A stretch of DNA of 64,000 bases from Tubulanus polymorphus (GCF_964204645.1 NC_134035.1:1378001-1442000), one strand, 5' to 3'. Positions 1 through 12,479 are shown, counted from the first letter of the stretch. Notes: generated by a model not told the origin, from the sequence alone. A program made the numbers and translations.

Positions 1-56
1 ATTCAGAAACGGGCCACGAGCAAACTCAATTCATCGTCGATTGAACTAAACCTCTG

Positions 57-193
57 GGGCCGGTTGCATAGTCATTGCTTAGACTTAAGACCAGTCTAAG
101 ACCAACTTAGTTCTATAGCCAATCTAACAACTTAAGACCAACCTTAAGATTTAAGACCACTTTTTGACTTAAGTCACAATTGTGCAACTGGGC
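57..193. repeat. Palindromic miniature element, GGCCGGTTGCATAGTC family, copy 1
   Basis: An imperfect inverted repeat of about 135 bp. It starts GGCCGGTTGCATAGTC and ends with the near-complement ...TTGTGCAACTGGGCC. The inside is rich in CTTAAGACC and TCTAAGACC. Related copies lie at about 24080-24187 and 31362-31460. No coding capacity, so a non-autonomous DNA element is the likeliest origin. Confidence 0.6.
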
Positions 194-195
194 CC

Positions 196-312
196 TGGAC
201 TCAGTTCCACCGTGGTGAGTCAAGATTTGACTCAGAGTTACCTCATTAAAATTGAACTGATTTCAACTCAGAGTTAACTCTAACTCACAACTGTTGGAAC
301 TGGATCCTGGTA
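196..312. repeat. Palindromic miniature element, CAGTTCCACAG family, copy 1
   Basis: A roughly 115-bp palindrome: outer CAGTTCCAC / GTTGGAACTGG, inner blocks of GAGTTA / TAACTC around a centre reading AAAATTGAACTGAT. The same design is seen near 33129-33251, 36022-36121, 36186-36301 and 39516-39608, so this is a real dispersed family. Confidence 0.6.
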
Positions 313-497
313 ACTACTTAACTGTTCAAAGGATTTTGGCAGAGTCTCTGCAGTGTTCAATTGATGTAGTGAATTTGCACTCTGCTTTATAATCTTTTAA
401 AACGAGCATTTATTATGCACTGAAGATTATTTATTACGATTTTTGATCATTGGAATAATACACTTTTGATTATTCGAGATGTAACATGATTTTGCAG

Positions 498-3400
498 ATG
501 ATTTTGTCGGAGCCGAATGAAATTGTGACGATGGGCGGACAGAAACTACCGATGAAATGTTCCGTGGATTACATTTCATTTTCGGCGCATACGGATTATC
601 AACAAACGAGTGAATTCATCAGAGTTCTTAAACCACCTCATATCGTAAGTTTATACATCAAAGACAACTAGGCGAATCTTGATATAGAACAGGGTGTCGC
701 CACTGACCTGGAGTCAGAAAAAAAATCAGAGAAAATGCAGGGAATTTGACAAATTTATAGTTATGATATACATTTAACCGCGATAAGGAAAAAAAGAAAT
801 TATACCTTGTGTCTCCTAATCTGCTGGGTCACTTCATCAGTTCATCTTTGCCGGGTCTGTAATGGTTAGCTTTTTTTGGTTAGATTTAAAAAAAGTTATG
901 TACAGGGTAGATAGATGACCAGTCGCGTCAACTTTTAAGCTCAACAGAAATGAGAAACCAGGTATCAATTTATCTACTTCTTAAGACTGGGTCTTGCACA
1001 GTCCATTAAATGTTGGGCTCGATAAACCAATTCAAAAAAGCGTTGGGCCCGATTTACTGATTCAATTCATGCGTATTTATTACAGATTTTAGTTCACGGA
1101 GAAGCGAATGAAATGGGTCGATTGAAGTCGGCGTTATTGCGCGAGTACGAAGACGACGCTGAAACAGTCAATGTCTATAATCCACGCAACTGTCAACCCG
1201 TCTGCCTGCATTTCAGAGGCGAAAAAATGGCCAAGGTACAATCCAACTGAATTTGGATTCCAAATAATTTTCGACATTCTTCGTTTCGATAACATGGACT
1301 GAGGTATTCGTCCTTATTCCTTGACTTTCACTATTTTAAGGTCGTCGGTCGGTTGGCGGCGAAAAAACCGGTGAAAGATGGCAAAGTGTCGGGTATTCTC
1401 GTGAAACGGAATTTCAATTATCACATCTTGGATCCCTCAGATTTACCGAGTACGTAATACACGCGAAGCCGCGAAGAAAAGGTGACTGATCTGATTGAAA
1501 TCTAATGATAAGATCCCCAATGATTCTTTTCAGACTATACGAATCTAGCGATGAGCACTGTAACTCAACAGCAGAGTATCGTTTATACGGGCACTGCGGC
1601 GTTGTTACAGTTCTATTTACAACAACTAGCCGGAGATGTGGAAGGAATGGAAATGCCGGAAAAAACGGTGTTCCGAGTTTTCAAATCGGTCAACTGCATC
1701 GTCGAAAAAAAGATGGTCATTTTAGAGGTAGATGTATTTTAATCATGCATTCAAATTGTGTAAAACTTATGATAAAACATTATAGCCGTGGTTGTGACAA
1801 TAATATGTGAAGAATCCCGCAGTAATCATGAAAAAATGATACCAAAGTCCAAAAATGTTTTATTGAGCTATTGGTTTAGTCAATGTTTTGACTATATTCT
1901 ATATACTATGTTTTGAAATATTTCCCATAAGTTGTTATCATTAATTAATTTATTGTGGGATTTTATTCATTCCTGAAGATACTTAAAGATTATAGTCGAA
2001 ATGTTGAATCAACGACTATCGCTAGGACAAAGAAACATTTTCGCACATTATATTATATTATTATTGTGGGATTCTCTCCATCTTTTCTAAAACTATTCAG
2101 TGTTTATTGGTTTTAATGAATGTTTGATGTTTTTACAGTGGATTGCGAACCCGGTGAACGATATGTACGCGGACGCTGTGTTGGCGTGCGTTCTTAAGGC
2201 TGAAACAGATATTCACCCGAGAAGAGGTAAATACATAGTAAAACCTCCCTATTAGTGAACGCCTCCCTTAATGAACGCTAACATCAATACCTGACTGCGA
2301 GACTGATATATCGCAGTCTCAGTTATTCGAAGTTGATAAGTGAGCCCACAAATGATGATGTTTTAATAGATTTATTTCTTTCACTAAATAGATTTATTTC
2401 TTTAAATGAATCATTTTCGTTCCTCTGATGATGAAATTAGATGAATAGATATATTGAAACGTCATCAATTGTGGGCTCAGCAATCACATCAGTACCTCCT
2501 TAAATACTCTTTACCACAGGCGTTGGCTATAGAGAAGATTTACAACTCAAACAAAAACACTTGTTCCCTTCATTTAAGAATTTTTTACATAGTTACGGCA
2601 CCTTTTGTTGTAGCAGTCATTACACAAAGATTATTGCCCTAGACAAATAGTGCAGTACTGAAATGGTTAATATTCATATTGATTAATACTATCAAAATAT
2701 TTACTTCTGTCATTAAACACCTTTTATATTGTCTTGTAGCGTTGCCAGCCGTTGTAACAGTGGATAAAATGCATTTCAAGGAATGTTTACGCGAAATGTT
2801 GAACGAGATGTTCGGTAAAGACTGCATCGGTAAACTGATTAAAGGTGATAAGATGACGGTCACCGTCGATAAGAAAATAGCTACGATTAACATCGATTCG
2901 TTGGTAAGTCAGGGAGTTAACAGTAAACATGCCTCTTATCCTTACATCACTGCTCCGGATCCGACTTGAGGGACCTAGCTAATTTTAAGGGTAGACCTGT
3001 ATAGAGTGAACCCTGGTGAAACGCCACCCCTGCCAATTGCCAGGTTTTCCTAAATCACCGATTTGGGCAGTTTATCAGCCAGACAAGCCAAGTACCCGTC
3101 CTACAAACACCTCTATTCTAACTGAACTGAATTACATTCAGCTGAGATATGTATAGAAATTGGTTTTCATTGACAAGCAACTGTCTTATCCAATTGAAGA
3201 ATAGTAACCCACGAATCAGAGAAAAACTGTTCAAGTATTTTGATGTTTTAACTAGACAACTGATGTTTTTACCTAAATTCAACAAGCCATTTTCAAGACA
3301 TTTTTTTAAATTTGCTCATAGCAATTGAGTTGAAAATCAAAGTCGTCTAATAGTTTTTCTTTCAATGGTGGGTTTCAATTGTTCAATTGAATTAGACAGT

Positions 3401-3799
3401 TGCTCATCAATCAAAATTCAGTTCAGCTATACATTCATTTCAGTCGAGTTCAGTCTGTAGAGAACAAAGAGAGCCTACATCCGTAAAAGATGTCTCATTG
3501 GTGATCACCCTTTCCCTTGAAGAAGGATGAAGAAGGATGTCCGCATCCAGACAACATCCCTCCCCTGGCCTCAATCTTGGACTTTTTCATGGACAGCCCC
3601 TAAGCTTCATCTTATGCGTAGACTTCATGGTTCAGTGTTGATGATTCTGATTGTGCGATAAACGCACGTTCACCTGACTGAATCCATCAATGTTTTCTTT
3701 TTATAGGAAGTAAAATGTGATGAAGACGACACGTTGCAGCAGATGATTCAAACAGCGGTACAGAAACTGCATACAGCGATTACACCGATCAGATCATAA
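498..3799 (+). CDS. CPSF3: CPSF73 endonuclease, C-terminal half (7 coding exons, 5' part off window)
   Basis: Cleavage and polyadenylation specificity factor subunit 3, the metallo-beta-lactamase/beta-CASP nuclease that cuts pre-mRNA (and histone pre-mRNA) 3' ends in the nucleus. Coding exons read from splice sites and frame: 498-644, 1086-1235, 1341-1449, 1534-1727, 2139-2226, 2740-2903, 3707-3799 (TAA). They join in frame to 314 residues, matching the second half of the ~684-residue family. Exon 1 here encodes [15 protein letters not shown] and exon 2 [10 protein letters not shown]; the two histidines (beta-CASP motifs B and C) are 22 residues apart, as human His396 and His418. Then come [14 protein letters not shown] and the C-terminal dimerisation region used to bind CPSF2/CPSF100. 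All introns are GT-AG, 91-803 bp. The N-terminal HxHxDH metal site must lie left of position 1. Identification is secure; exon ends rest on consensus sites, not transcripts. Confidence 0.96.
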
Positions 3800-5030
3800 T
3801 CAACCTCTCTCCCTCGCCACTCTCTCCCCTCTCTACACGAAGCAATCTTCTTGGAGAGCGTTTTGTAGATAAATGTGTAATGTTTTATTTGAGGAGGTAG
3901 TAGATTATGATGATCATGATTCTGTCTGATATTTTGTATGTGTAAATATTATATTTTGTACATAAATGAAAAATATTGAAAGTGAATAAAAAGATCTTCA
4001 CTGCATTTACATTTATGGGTTTTGCGTTGATTAGATTTTGCGTTACTGGCTACGGTTCTGCTGTTATCTTTGGAACAAGGAATTATCCGATACTAAATAC
4101 ATAAAATATCTTGGTGAAGATCTTTATATTCGCGTAATTTAGATATTTAAATGACGCTGACAATGTCGACGGTGGATGCGGTTGCTGCGGCAACGTTAAG
4201 ATGGTAACGATGATGATGATTATTTAACCGAGGAGGAAGAACATGAATTTATTAAAGCGCTTTTTCTAATGATTTTAATGAGGTTTAATATTGAATTTAG
4301 ACAACCGAGTTTCTTAGGTCATTATTTCTCCCTGCCCTAGTAGAGTTTATATACAAATTTCCGAAAGGGTTTATTTATGAGGATTTGGTGGATGTTAGGC
4401 TCCCCCTTCCTTCTCCATTCAGATTAGATATTTTTGAAATTTACATTTTTCTTATTGACACTTACGTTTTGTAAAATTTGGTGACTCTTTATTTCACGTA
4501 TGTTTAGATATTTCAGTCACGGATTTATTTGGAATCTCAACCTGAATTGAGACAATGAATTCTGAGATATTGGTTTCCCCAATGACTCAAATAGACCGCT
4601 TTCCCCGTGCATGATGTGAGTTAGTATCTCGGGGTGCATGAACTGTCCTTACGTAGTTGTGACTAATAAACTAATTTCATTAGTAAATGTTTACGCGGTT
4701 TCCATGATATGAAGACCTGTGTTGGTATGAATCTTTAACTGAAGTGCTATCGGTCGGTATAATTTATAAATTATTCTAGAATTTAAGAAAAAAAAACAGG
4801 CGGTGGCTGATAAATTCGGAAGTAGCTGTTGGGAATCAAGTAATTTATTTCATGGCCTTATTAAAGTTCCTCCACTATATTGTTCAGCTGACTACTGGCG
4901 TGTATTCAACCTGGCGGCGGTGGAACCTTTCATAATGTAAACCCATTCAACCATAGAGATACACAATTGCGGGCTTTTCAGAGCTGTTGATATCATTCTG
5001 ACACGCGCTATTGAATACGTTACTGGCTGA
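3800..5030. other. CPSF3 3' UTR and intergenic sequence
   Basis: After the CPSF3 poly(A) signal the sequence is AT-rich. I see no coding exon, RNA gene or clear repeat in 4000-5030, apart from short A and T runs. Confidence 0.5.
3985..3990 (+). promoter_or_regulatory. Poly(A) signal of CPSF3
   Basis: AATAAA 186 bases after the CPSF3 stop codon, in an AT-rich 3' UTR and followed by a T/G-rich stretch. It gives a compact 3' UTR of about 200 bases. Confidence 0.75.
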
Positions 5031-5083
5031 CCACGGTGTACACAAGCATAGACCATTCACCTCTGCACACTCACACTGTGAAC

Positions 5084-5473
5084 ATGCTACCGTGGATTCT
5101 CCTCCTGGCGATCTTCGCTGCGCTCCCGCTCCTGCTCCTGTTCCTGCTTCCTGAGGAACGACGTCTTTATGTTTTATGTGTTACTGTTCGTCTCTGTACT
5201 GTCCTGTACTGTTCCGTGTTAATTAATCCGTTCTATTTTTCAGCCATTAACCCGTTTTATTTTTCAGGGCCGATTTCTCTGTCGAATTTCGACGTTTGCT
5301 GGAACAAAACTAATGTCCGAAAGCGTCAGCTCTCCTTCGCCGGTCACGTGTCGAGGATGTCAGACAAAGAGTCGGTCAGGAAATTCTGCCCTCTACACGC
5401 CCTCATACGGAACACGAAAACCAGGATGACGAGGCCTCACTGCCCCCACCTATCTACAAAGTGTGCTGAGTGA
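5084..5473 (+). other. Chimeric ORF: hydrophobic leader joined to a LINE-like tail
   Basis: An ATG at 5084 opens a strongly hydrophobic segment (MLPWILLLAIFAALPLLLL) resembling a signal peptide or membrane anchor. The frame stays open to 5473 through a short internal repeat (INPFYFSAINPFYFSG) and then RKRQLSFAGHVSRM, the R-x-L-x-F-x-G-H-x-x-R pattern found near the C terminus of many LINE ORF2 proteins. The two halves probably have different origins: either a small membrane-protein exon reading into a LINE fragment, or chance. No clear donor site follows the hydrophobic part. The calnexin-like flavour of the leader is too weak to name it. Confidence 0.25.
5300..5450 (+). mobile_element. LINE ORF2 tail fragment (degenerate), + copy
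   Basis: The translation RKRQLSFAGHVSRMSDKES followed by a Thr/Arg-rich stretch matches the conserved tail of RTE/CR1-like LINE ORF2 proteins, where an arginine-rich stretch leads into L-x-F-x-G-H-x-x-R. An inverted, diverged copy lies at about 5925-6075. No reverse-transcriptase domain is present. Confidence 0.5.
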
Positions 5474-5569
5474 TGTCATTGACGGGCATATCTGTGGGAT
5501 TGCGCGGGATACAAATGGAGCGGTTATACTGGATTGTCACGCTACTAGCATTCATTGTGTCCTTGTGAC

Positions 5570-5815
5570 CACCCGGATGAGGGATGATTCTACTGTCACG
5601 CTCTTTGTTTCTGGTATTCTGAGTCGGCTGAGGGATGATTCTACTGTCACGCTCTTTGATTTCTAGTTTGAGTGCTAGTTTTCATTGTGTCCTTGTGATA
5701 ACCTCGGTCAGTGGATGAAGTCTCTCGTCGGCTTGTGAGTGCTAGTTTCATTGTGTCCTTGTGACAACCTCGGTCAGTGGATGAAGTCTCTTGTCACGCT
5801 TTTGGGTGCTAGTTG
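5570..5815 (+). repeat. Short tandem blocks between the LINE fragments
   Basis: Two local duplications are visible. The block GAGGGATGATTCTACTGTCA is present twice (about 5578 and 5629). A ~65-bp block with TTTCATTGTGTCCTTGTGAC and CTCGGTCAGTGGATGAAGTC is repeated at about 5685 and 5745, with a related start at about 5550. Confidence 0.6.
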
Positions 5816-6075
5816 AGATCCTGAATCTCAACCCGGTCAAGCTGGTTGTACTGCGCTATTTGTGTTTCGTGCAATTTTACAGGTGTGTCAGTTACTGACG
5901 TCGCCCAGTACATCCTGCAGTTAGATGGGGAATGTGAGGCGTCGTCATCCTGGTTTTCGCGTTCTGTGTGAGGGCGTGTAGAGGGCAGTATATTCCTGGC
6001 TGGCTCATTGTCTGGTGTTCTGGGCATGTGACCGGCAATGGAGAGCTGTAAAGCTTTCGAACATTAGTTTTGTTC
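5809..6075 (-). mobile_element. LINE ORF2 tail fragment (degenerate), inverted copy
   Basis: Read on the minus strand this gives PDNEPARNILPSTRPHTERE and further sequence, plus upstream bases complementary to 5300-5340 (both contain GGAACAAAACTAATGT). It is the same LINE-tail segment as the + copy but diverged, so the two form an imperfect inverted pair about 350 bp apart. It has stops upstream and is a relic. Confidence 0.45.
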
Positions 6076-6117
6076 CGTACCAGGTTTTCATCGCTCTTCT
6101 CTTTTTTTTCATTTCAG

Positions 6118-6204
6118 GACTCCCAAGATGAAGAAGAAGATGCTGAAGGCGACTACAGAAGATGGCGAAAAAAGAACACTGAACTCAGCAATATTGAAAG
6201 TTAA
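6118..6204 (+). CDS. Possible terminal coding exon of an unidentified small protein
   Basis: A pyrimidine-rich tract ending TTTCAG at 6117 is followed by 28 open codons and TAA at 6202-6204. They encode an acidic then basic tail, DSQDEEEDAEGDYRRWRKKN followed by TELSNIES. One other frame is also open, so the phase is not proven. No convincing upstream partner exon is found; the hydrophobic ORF at 5084 is the nearest candidate. I cannot name a homologue. Confidence 0.3.
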   Translation, partial: DSQDEEEDAEGDYRRWRKKNTELSNIES

Positions 6205-6499
6205 GTTGATACACATGTAAATTACGATGTATGATACAGAAAGGATTGTGTAACTACATAATATCGTTCTTTTACTCATTTCCGGTTAATCCAGAAAGGC
6301 CCATTTAAAATCTGCCCACCAGAAGTGCCCACAAAAGACTCCACGTTGAATGAACCAAACACCGAAAGTCCTGCCGCAACCGAACCTGGCAGTCTCATCC
6401 TGCATGGCAAAAGGAATGCATACATACATAAAGCTAAGTTGATTTTTCATATCTGGGGTAGAATGCATAGGCACTGGTGAGGAGAGACACGCTGGTCGA

Positions 6500-9180
6500 G
6501 CTCACCATCTCCGCACTACTTTATTGAAGCTCTATGGCCGGTATATTGTTAAAAGTAAATTGAAATATAGCTAGGGCAATGATTGCTTGAATATTTACAA
6601 GGCGAAATGATTGAGTGAGGTCCCTTGAATATTCTTTGGTCTGATAATTAAAATGTAGATTGGTCAGTTATTGATTAAAAGATTTTTTAAGTATGTACAA
6701 TTAAGGTAAATTCAATATCTTATGAAATTTTCTGAATCTACCGTAGATATTTCAGGCCTCATATGACTATTGTTTAACTGACAATCAAGATATAGATAGG
6801 ACAATTTACTAATTAACCAATCGCTTAGATATTAGCAATTATTCAATATCTTATAATGTTTGATGAGAAATTCTTCAGGTGTAGATATTTTAGGGCCCCG
6901 TATACATTTAGGCTGGCTTTACTTGTAAAGATCTAAATCAATCAAATTCATCGTCAGTTAATAGTTTTTTTTACAAATAGTTTATTGATACATTTATAAA
7001 CATTCAGGCACTTTACAGTATATATTATGTGCTGCTTTACCCATTGCATTAATGAATTTCTGGGGGAAAGATGTATAAAATAGTGTCTAGGGCTCTATCG
7101 AGATCTGGTGTAATATATATATGGGGAAATCTATGGACTGCGGGTTTTTCAGAAACCTTGATTAGGTCTCACCACTTTGATAAATCTAGAATAAAACAAA
7201 GCTTTAATTGGTTCAAAACATTCCACAGAGCCATACTTTTGCCTTGTTTTGCGCTATGATTATTATTTAACTGAAAATTATCATGTATATATAGCTAGGA
7301 CAAGTTGCTCATTAACCAATGGCTTAGATATCCACAATTAAGTTGAATTTAGTATTTCATGTAAGATCAAAAACTATTAATATGTAATACAGGTCCATAA
7401 TATAAATGTTGTTAAACTGAAAATTTAAATATAGCTGATATATGTATGAGCACATCTGAATCAGTCTCATCGACTGATCAGTATTTACATCTCCAACTGC
7501 CGTGCTTACGGCCACTGGTCTTGGTCTTCAATATTGCCAAAATTTACCAAAACTTTACTGATTCATCAAAAAGCCATACTGTGTGCCAAGTTACGCATAA
7601 TAGATATTGTTTAACTGACAATTAGAATCAAAGGTGAATAACACATTAATGTATTACTATAAGATATATATGATTAAGGTAAATTCAATATGTTATTTGA
7701 AATTGTTTTTAATTCAGGTCCATGTACATTTAAAATGTAGCTGATACATGTGTATCTGAGCACATTTATTTATCTGTATCTAAGTATTGTGTCTTCATAC
7801 AGCTGTATTAGTTTTGATACATATTGCCAAAATCATTTCACGCAGATTTACTTGCGATCGAAGGGAGATGAAACAAATCTGTACGTGCACAAATACATTC
7901 CTGAATTTGGAAGGGAGAATATTTCAATTTCGCTGTGTATGTCGGATTGAAAGCCTTATTCTGACAGGATATCCTAAACTTAGGTCTTATTCCTCTTGCT
8001 AATAGCTCTCTTTTATTAACCCCTCTCCTTCAAACTATTTTCTAGCATCATGTCTTGCACCGCACCAGGGAGGTCCGGTCATAACAAGGTCTTTCGGTCC
8101 TTATACACAGTGTGCTACTATAAAAGGGAAATAAAGATTATATAGCAATTCGGCTTTAAGGGAATTTCTAATTAACCACTTAAATGTGCTTTTATCTTAA
8201 TTTCTGATGAATTCATAATAGTGATGAATTCCCCACATCTGAAATCCAACTCATGAAGATTTTCAGGCTCCGTGTTCAACTGACTATTAAAATGTAGCTA
8301 GTATGATTACTAATTAACGGATCGCTTAGATATCTAAAAGATTAATTAGAATTAATTCAATGTAATGAATATAAGTGAAAAGTATTTAAAAAATAGTGCA
8401 GTGGATGAGACGACTGTATCGTGCAATGTCACCTGCGTCATGACTGGGCGACATGTGTGTGGGATCTGTTGAATCAGGTTTTGGGGAATACTGTATTCGT
8501 CAAACTATATATCAAAAGCTCTGATGCAAAATCAGCATTTCGAAATAGTGATCAATCGAAATCAGATCTGAAATTCTTGTCGTGTAGAAATATCAAGCCC
8601 CGTATAAAACATTGTCAGAGACAATTTTAATTATAGCTAGGAAATTAATTGAGTGATTAGGTATCTAAGATGAAGATTAATTCAGCATCTTCATATAAGG
8701 TAAAAGTGCTCAAATCTAAACCGTAGGGGTTGATAAGAAAACTGTAAGTATAAGAAGCTGTAAATATGCAGCTGTAAACTGTAAATATAAGAAGCAATAT
8801 TTAGAATTACTGGAATGGATTAGAATAACATTCACTGGGCACAGATGTCACCACCTATGGGTAGAAAACATATCTCTTCAAGTTTATTAACTGAAGTTAG
8901 TTTGATAATACGAACATGGTTTAGCTGACAATCGAAATGTATATAGGGAAACAGTACAAAAACAATTTGATAAGATTGATTATGCATTACTAAATTTGTT
9001 GTAACTCTGGTATTCCTAGAGATGACTATAGATGCTTTAGTCGAATTTTTTTTAAACTATAATAATCAACCGTTGCATAGATATCTAGAATATAGATGAA
9101 TTACGATATGAGTTGAATTTCATACAGATATTGTTTAATAATTGACTATTATCAAAATCTACTTACCGGTCCACATCGCT
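6500..9180. repeat. Degenerate AT-rich repeat field
   Basis: Variants of one set of phrases recur in the same order at irregular spacing (100-500 bp): TATAGCTAGGACAA, then ATTAACCAATCGCTTAGATA, then AATTCAATATCTTAT, then CTTCAGGTGTAGATATTT, then GTTTAACTGACAATC. Examples lie near 6560, 6790, 7290, 7430, 7610, 8295, 8630 and 8935. No ORF looks coding. It is probably an old, decayed tandem array. Confidence 0.55.
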
Positions 9181-9184
9181 GATC

Positions 9185-9190
<6 letters not shown>

Positions 9191-9280
<90 letters not shown>
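9191..9280. repeat. (TA)n microsatellite, about 45 units
   Basis: An uninterrupted run of alternating T and A of about 90 bases. A second, shorter TA run lies at about 61268-61307. Confidence 0.98.
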
Positions 9281-9282
<2 letters not shown>

Positions 9283-9609
9283 TTGACACGTTAATTATGA
9301 TCAGTGATATTCGAAAGGATTTTCTGCTCACAAGATTCTGCTCTTTTTTTCAGCTATACTACTAATCGACTAGTCATAAAATGTACAAAATGATCTTCAA
9401 CCTTGTAATATAGATATTCCAAATCTCGATGTATTAAAATAGGCAGTCAACTTAATTGACCCCAATCAGTCACTTGCCGGTTCAGACTGGTTGGAAGATT
9501 AATTGAATGAACCAGAACCGAATTTCCCAATTATCTGCTCGGATTTAAAGAAAAAGAAAGTTATGTGAAATCGACCGCCGATCACACAACTATATCTGTA
9601 CTTCGATTT

Positions 9610-9805
9610 CCGATTTTGAAAAAACTTAAAACTACAAAAAAAATTTAAAATTAGACAAAATTACGACCTTGTAAACTTTCGGACTATTTACATGAAAAAA
9701 AAGACCAAAGAAATCTAGAAATTAGACTAAGTGATCTTAAACCTTGTAAACTTTCGGACTATTTACACGAAAAAAAGAGCAAAGAAATGTAAAATTAGAC
9801 AACCA
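9610..9805 (+). repeat. Two-copy ~100-bp tandem duplication
   Basis: The phrase CCTTGTAAACTTTCGGACTA, followed by TTTACA(T/C)GAAAAAAA and AAATTAGAC, occurs twice in tandem (about 9667 and 9750) with few differences. Confidence 0.75.
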
Positions 9806-9814
9806 AATTAGGAG

Positions 9815-10760
9815 ACCTCACCGATAATGAACCCGGCAATCACAAAAGGTAACTTAATATATTTGGAATTATTGCAATAAATTCTGAATGAACTTGATAT
9901 TCATGGAATTATTACGATTAATTCTTATTGAAATATTTTGTCATTAAAGGATATCTTCTTTTGATCATTGCAGCTAAATTTAAACTATGCGAAAAAACCA
10001 AGTTTGAGAATAACTACTCGCCCAAAATCGACCAACTTGAACGGTGCACAGCCAACTAGGATCGAACTCATTAACCAATCAACTAATAAGATAATCGCCG
10101 ATAATGAAACCAGCAATCATAAAAGGTAACTTGATATACATGGAATTATTACGATTAATTCTTATTGAAATATTTTGTTATTAAAGGATATCTTCTTTTG
10201 ATCATTGCAGCTAAATTTCAACTATGAGAAAAAACCCAGCTTGAGAACAACTACTCGCCCAAAATCGACCAACTTGAACAGCGCACAGATGGAGCCAACA
10301 GAATCGAACTCATTAACGCACAAACTTTAGATGATCCACGCCGATAACGAACCAAGCAATGATAAAAGGTAACTTGATATACATGGAATTATTACGATTA
10401 ATTCTTATTGAAATATTTTGTTATTAAAGGATATCTTCTTTTGATCATTGCAGCTAAATTTCAACTATGAGAAAAAACCCAGCTTGAGAACAACTACTCG
10501 CCCAAAATCGACCAACTTGAACAGCGCACAGATGGAGCCAACAGAATCGAACTCATTAACGCACAAACTTTAGATGATCCACGCCGATAACGAACCAAGC
10601 AATGATAAAAGGTAACTTGATATACATCAAATTATTACGATTAATTCTTATTGAAATATTTTGTCATTACGGAATATCTTCTTTTAATCATTGCAGCTAA
10701 ATTTCAACTATGAGAAAAAACCCAGCTTGAGATCAACTACTCATCAGAAATGAATACTGA
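9815..10760 (+). repeat. Four ~240-bp tandem units, each exon-like with splice-site consensus
   Basis: Four head-to-tail units with period about 237-243 bp; ATTACGATTAATTC recurs near 9911, 10148, 10391 and 10632. Each carries TTTTGATCATTGCAG (acceptor-like; the last copy reads TTTTAATC) before a ~146-bp block starting CTAAATTT. The first three such blocks end in AAAAGGTAACTT (donor-like). Units 2 and 3 are almost identical. The exon-like blocks contain stops in most frames, although the first can be read KFKLCEKTKFENNYSPKIDQ. This could be a tandemly duplicated non-coding or decayed coding exon, or a satellite that happens to carry splice-like motifs. Confidence 0.65.
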
Positions 10761-10799
10761 TTGACCCATTTGCTGATGAAAACTGCAGAAGCCCAGATG

Positions 10800-12450
10800 A
10801 GAAGTTGATGAGCCAGCAACGGATTAATCACTCAACGATGGATTCTTCTACAATGGTAGTTGATCTCTATGAAATATTTTATCAGGAGCAGCAGAGACTA
10901 AAGTGAATCTTATAAACACTTATTCGAGCGACAAAGCTAATGGATTATCTCATAAACACTGATTCAGGATAAGCACTGTTTTAAAGGCAGCAAAGACAAT
11001 AGCGGATTTCTGTAGTAAAGTATTGATTTTTTTACTTATCACCCTTTTTCAAACCAGTCTGATATAGTGTTTTAAAGGAAAATATTTTATAATGTTTAAT
11101 GCAATGTGAGAGTCTAATAAAAGCTCCATTAATTCACGATATTGGTATTCGATCCTTGGTCGATAGAGAAGTCAAGTTAGGTTAGTCACTAGGGGTAAAT
11201 GGTTGCGTCGAGCGCCTAGTTTGGGCTCGCAGGTCTGTTGAGTTAACTCCTAAACTGAGATATAGTTTCAACATGATATTGTGAGTTTAATCTTTAAACT
11301 TTACCATAGTTAAACATAGTCAACTATGGCTATTTGTCCGTGTAGGTATCACATAGTTAGGAAACATAGAACATAACGTTAGGCCAGTGTTGATGTACAA
11401 ATATTAAGTATTTGCTGAATTGTAGGTGTATCAATTTGATGGATATATATTTTCGAAGGCCCGTGTAACTGATTTCACAATTGAATCGTATATGTCGATT
11501 TTCACATCGAGTTTTAACTTTGAGCCTCCATCAATCTGTTTGATGATCATAGCTACGTATTTGAAATCAAAAGCTTTATTTGAAAGGAGACCATTATTTA
11601 CATTTGAGAGGTAAAGCTAGGAATAACAAGGCATAAAGTTATAGCTAGGACTAATTTTGAGCGTTTTAACATTGTTTATAGCTGTTTGAACTTCTATTAT
11701 TGTAATGGGTGAATCCATCACAAGATGGCTCGCGTGAATTATCACTTAGCTTCAAATCGGGTGTATAATGATTATTAAGGAGTGGCAGTGAATCGGTAGT
11801 GCTTTTCTAAAATGGGCCCAGAAACTTTACAGTGAAAAAATGCCTGCAGTTGTAAATAGAGAAGTATAAATAATACATAATACAAACGACAAGTACATAA
11901 ATTAATATGAAAATAAATTTAAAAAAAACCAATAAATAATAAGTAGTAAATAATACAAAATACAAGTACATAGATAAATAGATAATATTAAAAAACATAT
12001 AAAAATAATAAACAACAATAGAAACAAACAACAAATTAATATTCTATTTACATGAAAAGGCATTTTTTCAAATATTTATCAACAAGGTTATTCATTTATC
12101 GAAAAACCTTCCCTAAGTATAGATCTTTTCACCCTAGATCTTTTCTGTTGTTATTCAAAGCATTCTATCGGACTCAGTTATTGTAATGAACAAAACAAAT
12201 GACCATAAACCTTAACTAAAGCGAACACACTTAAAAAAATAACTTATATGATAGAATGCTTTGAATAACTGTGATGAAAGATCGACCGTCCTATGAACTA
12301 GCCGCGCTCAATCACTGCTGTGACCGTTGATTGTTATACGGGGGTAGACTTACTATCTAAAATCTGGTACATACATTTTACTTTTTAGAAAGAAAGTAAA
12401 ACAGCTATAAACTTAAGTTATTGATTAGTTACCGATTGTATGATTATGTT
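10800..12450. other. AT-rich intergenic sequence with a small foldback
   Basis: No supported gene. Positions 11830-12060 are extremely A-rich (on the minus strand a run of TAT/TTT codons without meaning). An inverted pair, TTATTCAAAGCATTCTATC at about 12153 and its complement GATAGAATGCTTTGAATAA at about 12250, forms a ~120-bp foldback. Confidence 0.5.
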
Positions 12451-12479
12451 GTTGTTTTCGAAGCTGCCAGAAAAAACAT

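Larger units (their letters stand above)
1..497 (+). other. CPSF3 intron (partial) with two palindromic miniature elements
   Basis: Intronic sequence ending at the acceptor before 498. It holds one copy of a family with ends like GGCCGGTTGCATAGTC (about 57-193) and one copy of a family with ends like CAGTTCCAC...GTTGGAACTGG (about 196-312). Both are imperfect palindromes that recur elsewhere in the window. Confidence 0.6.
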
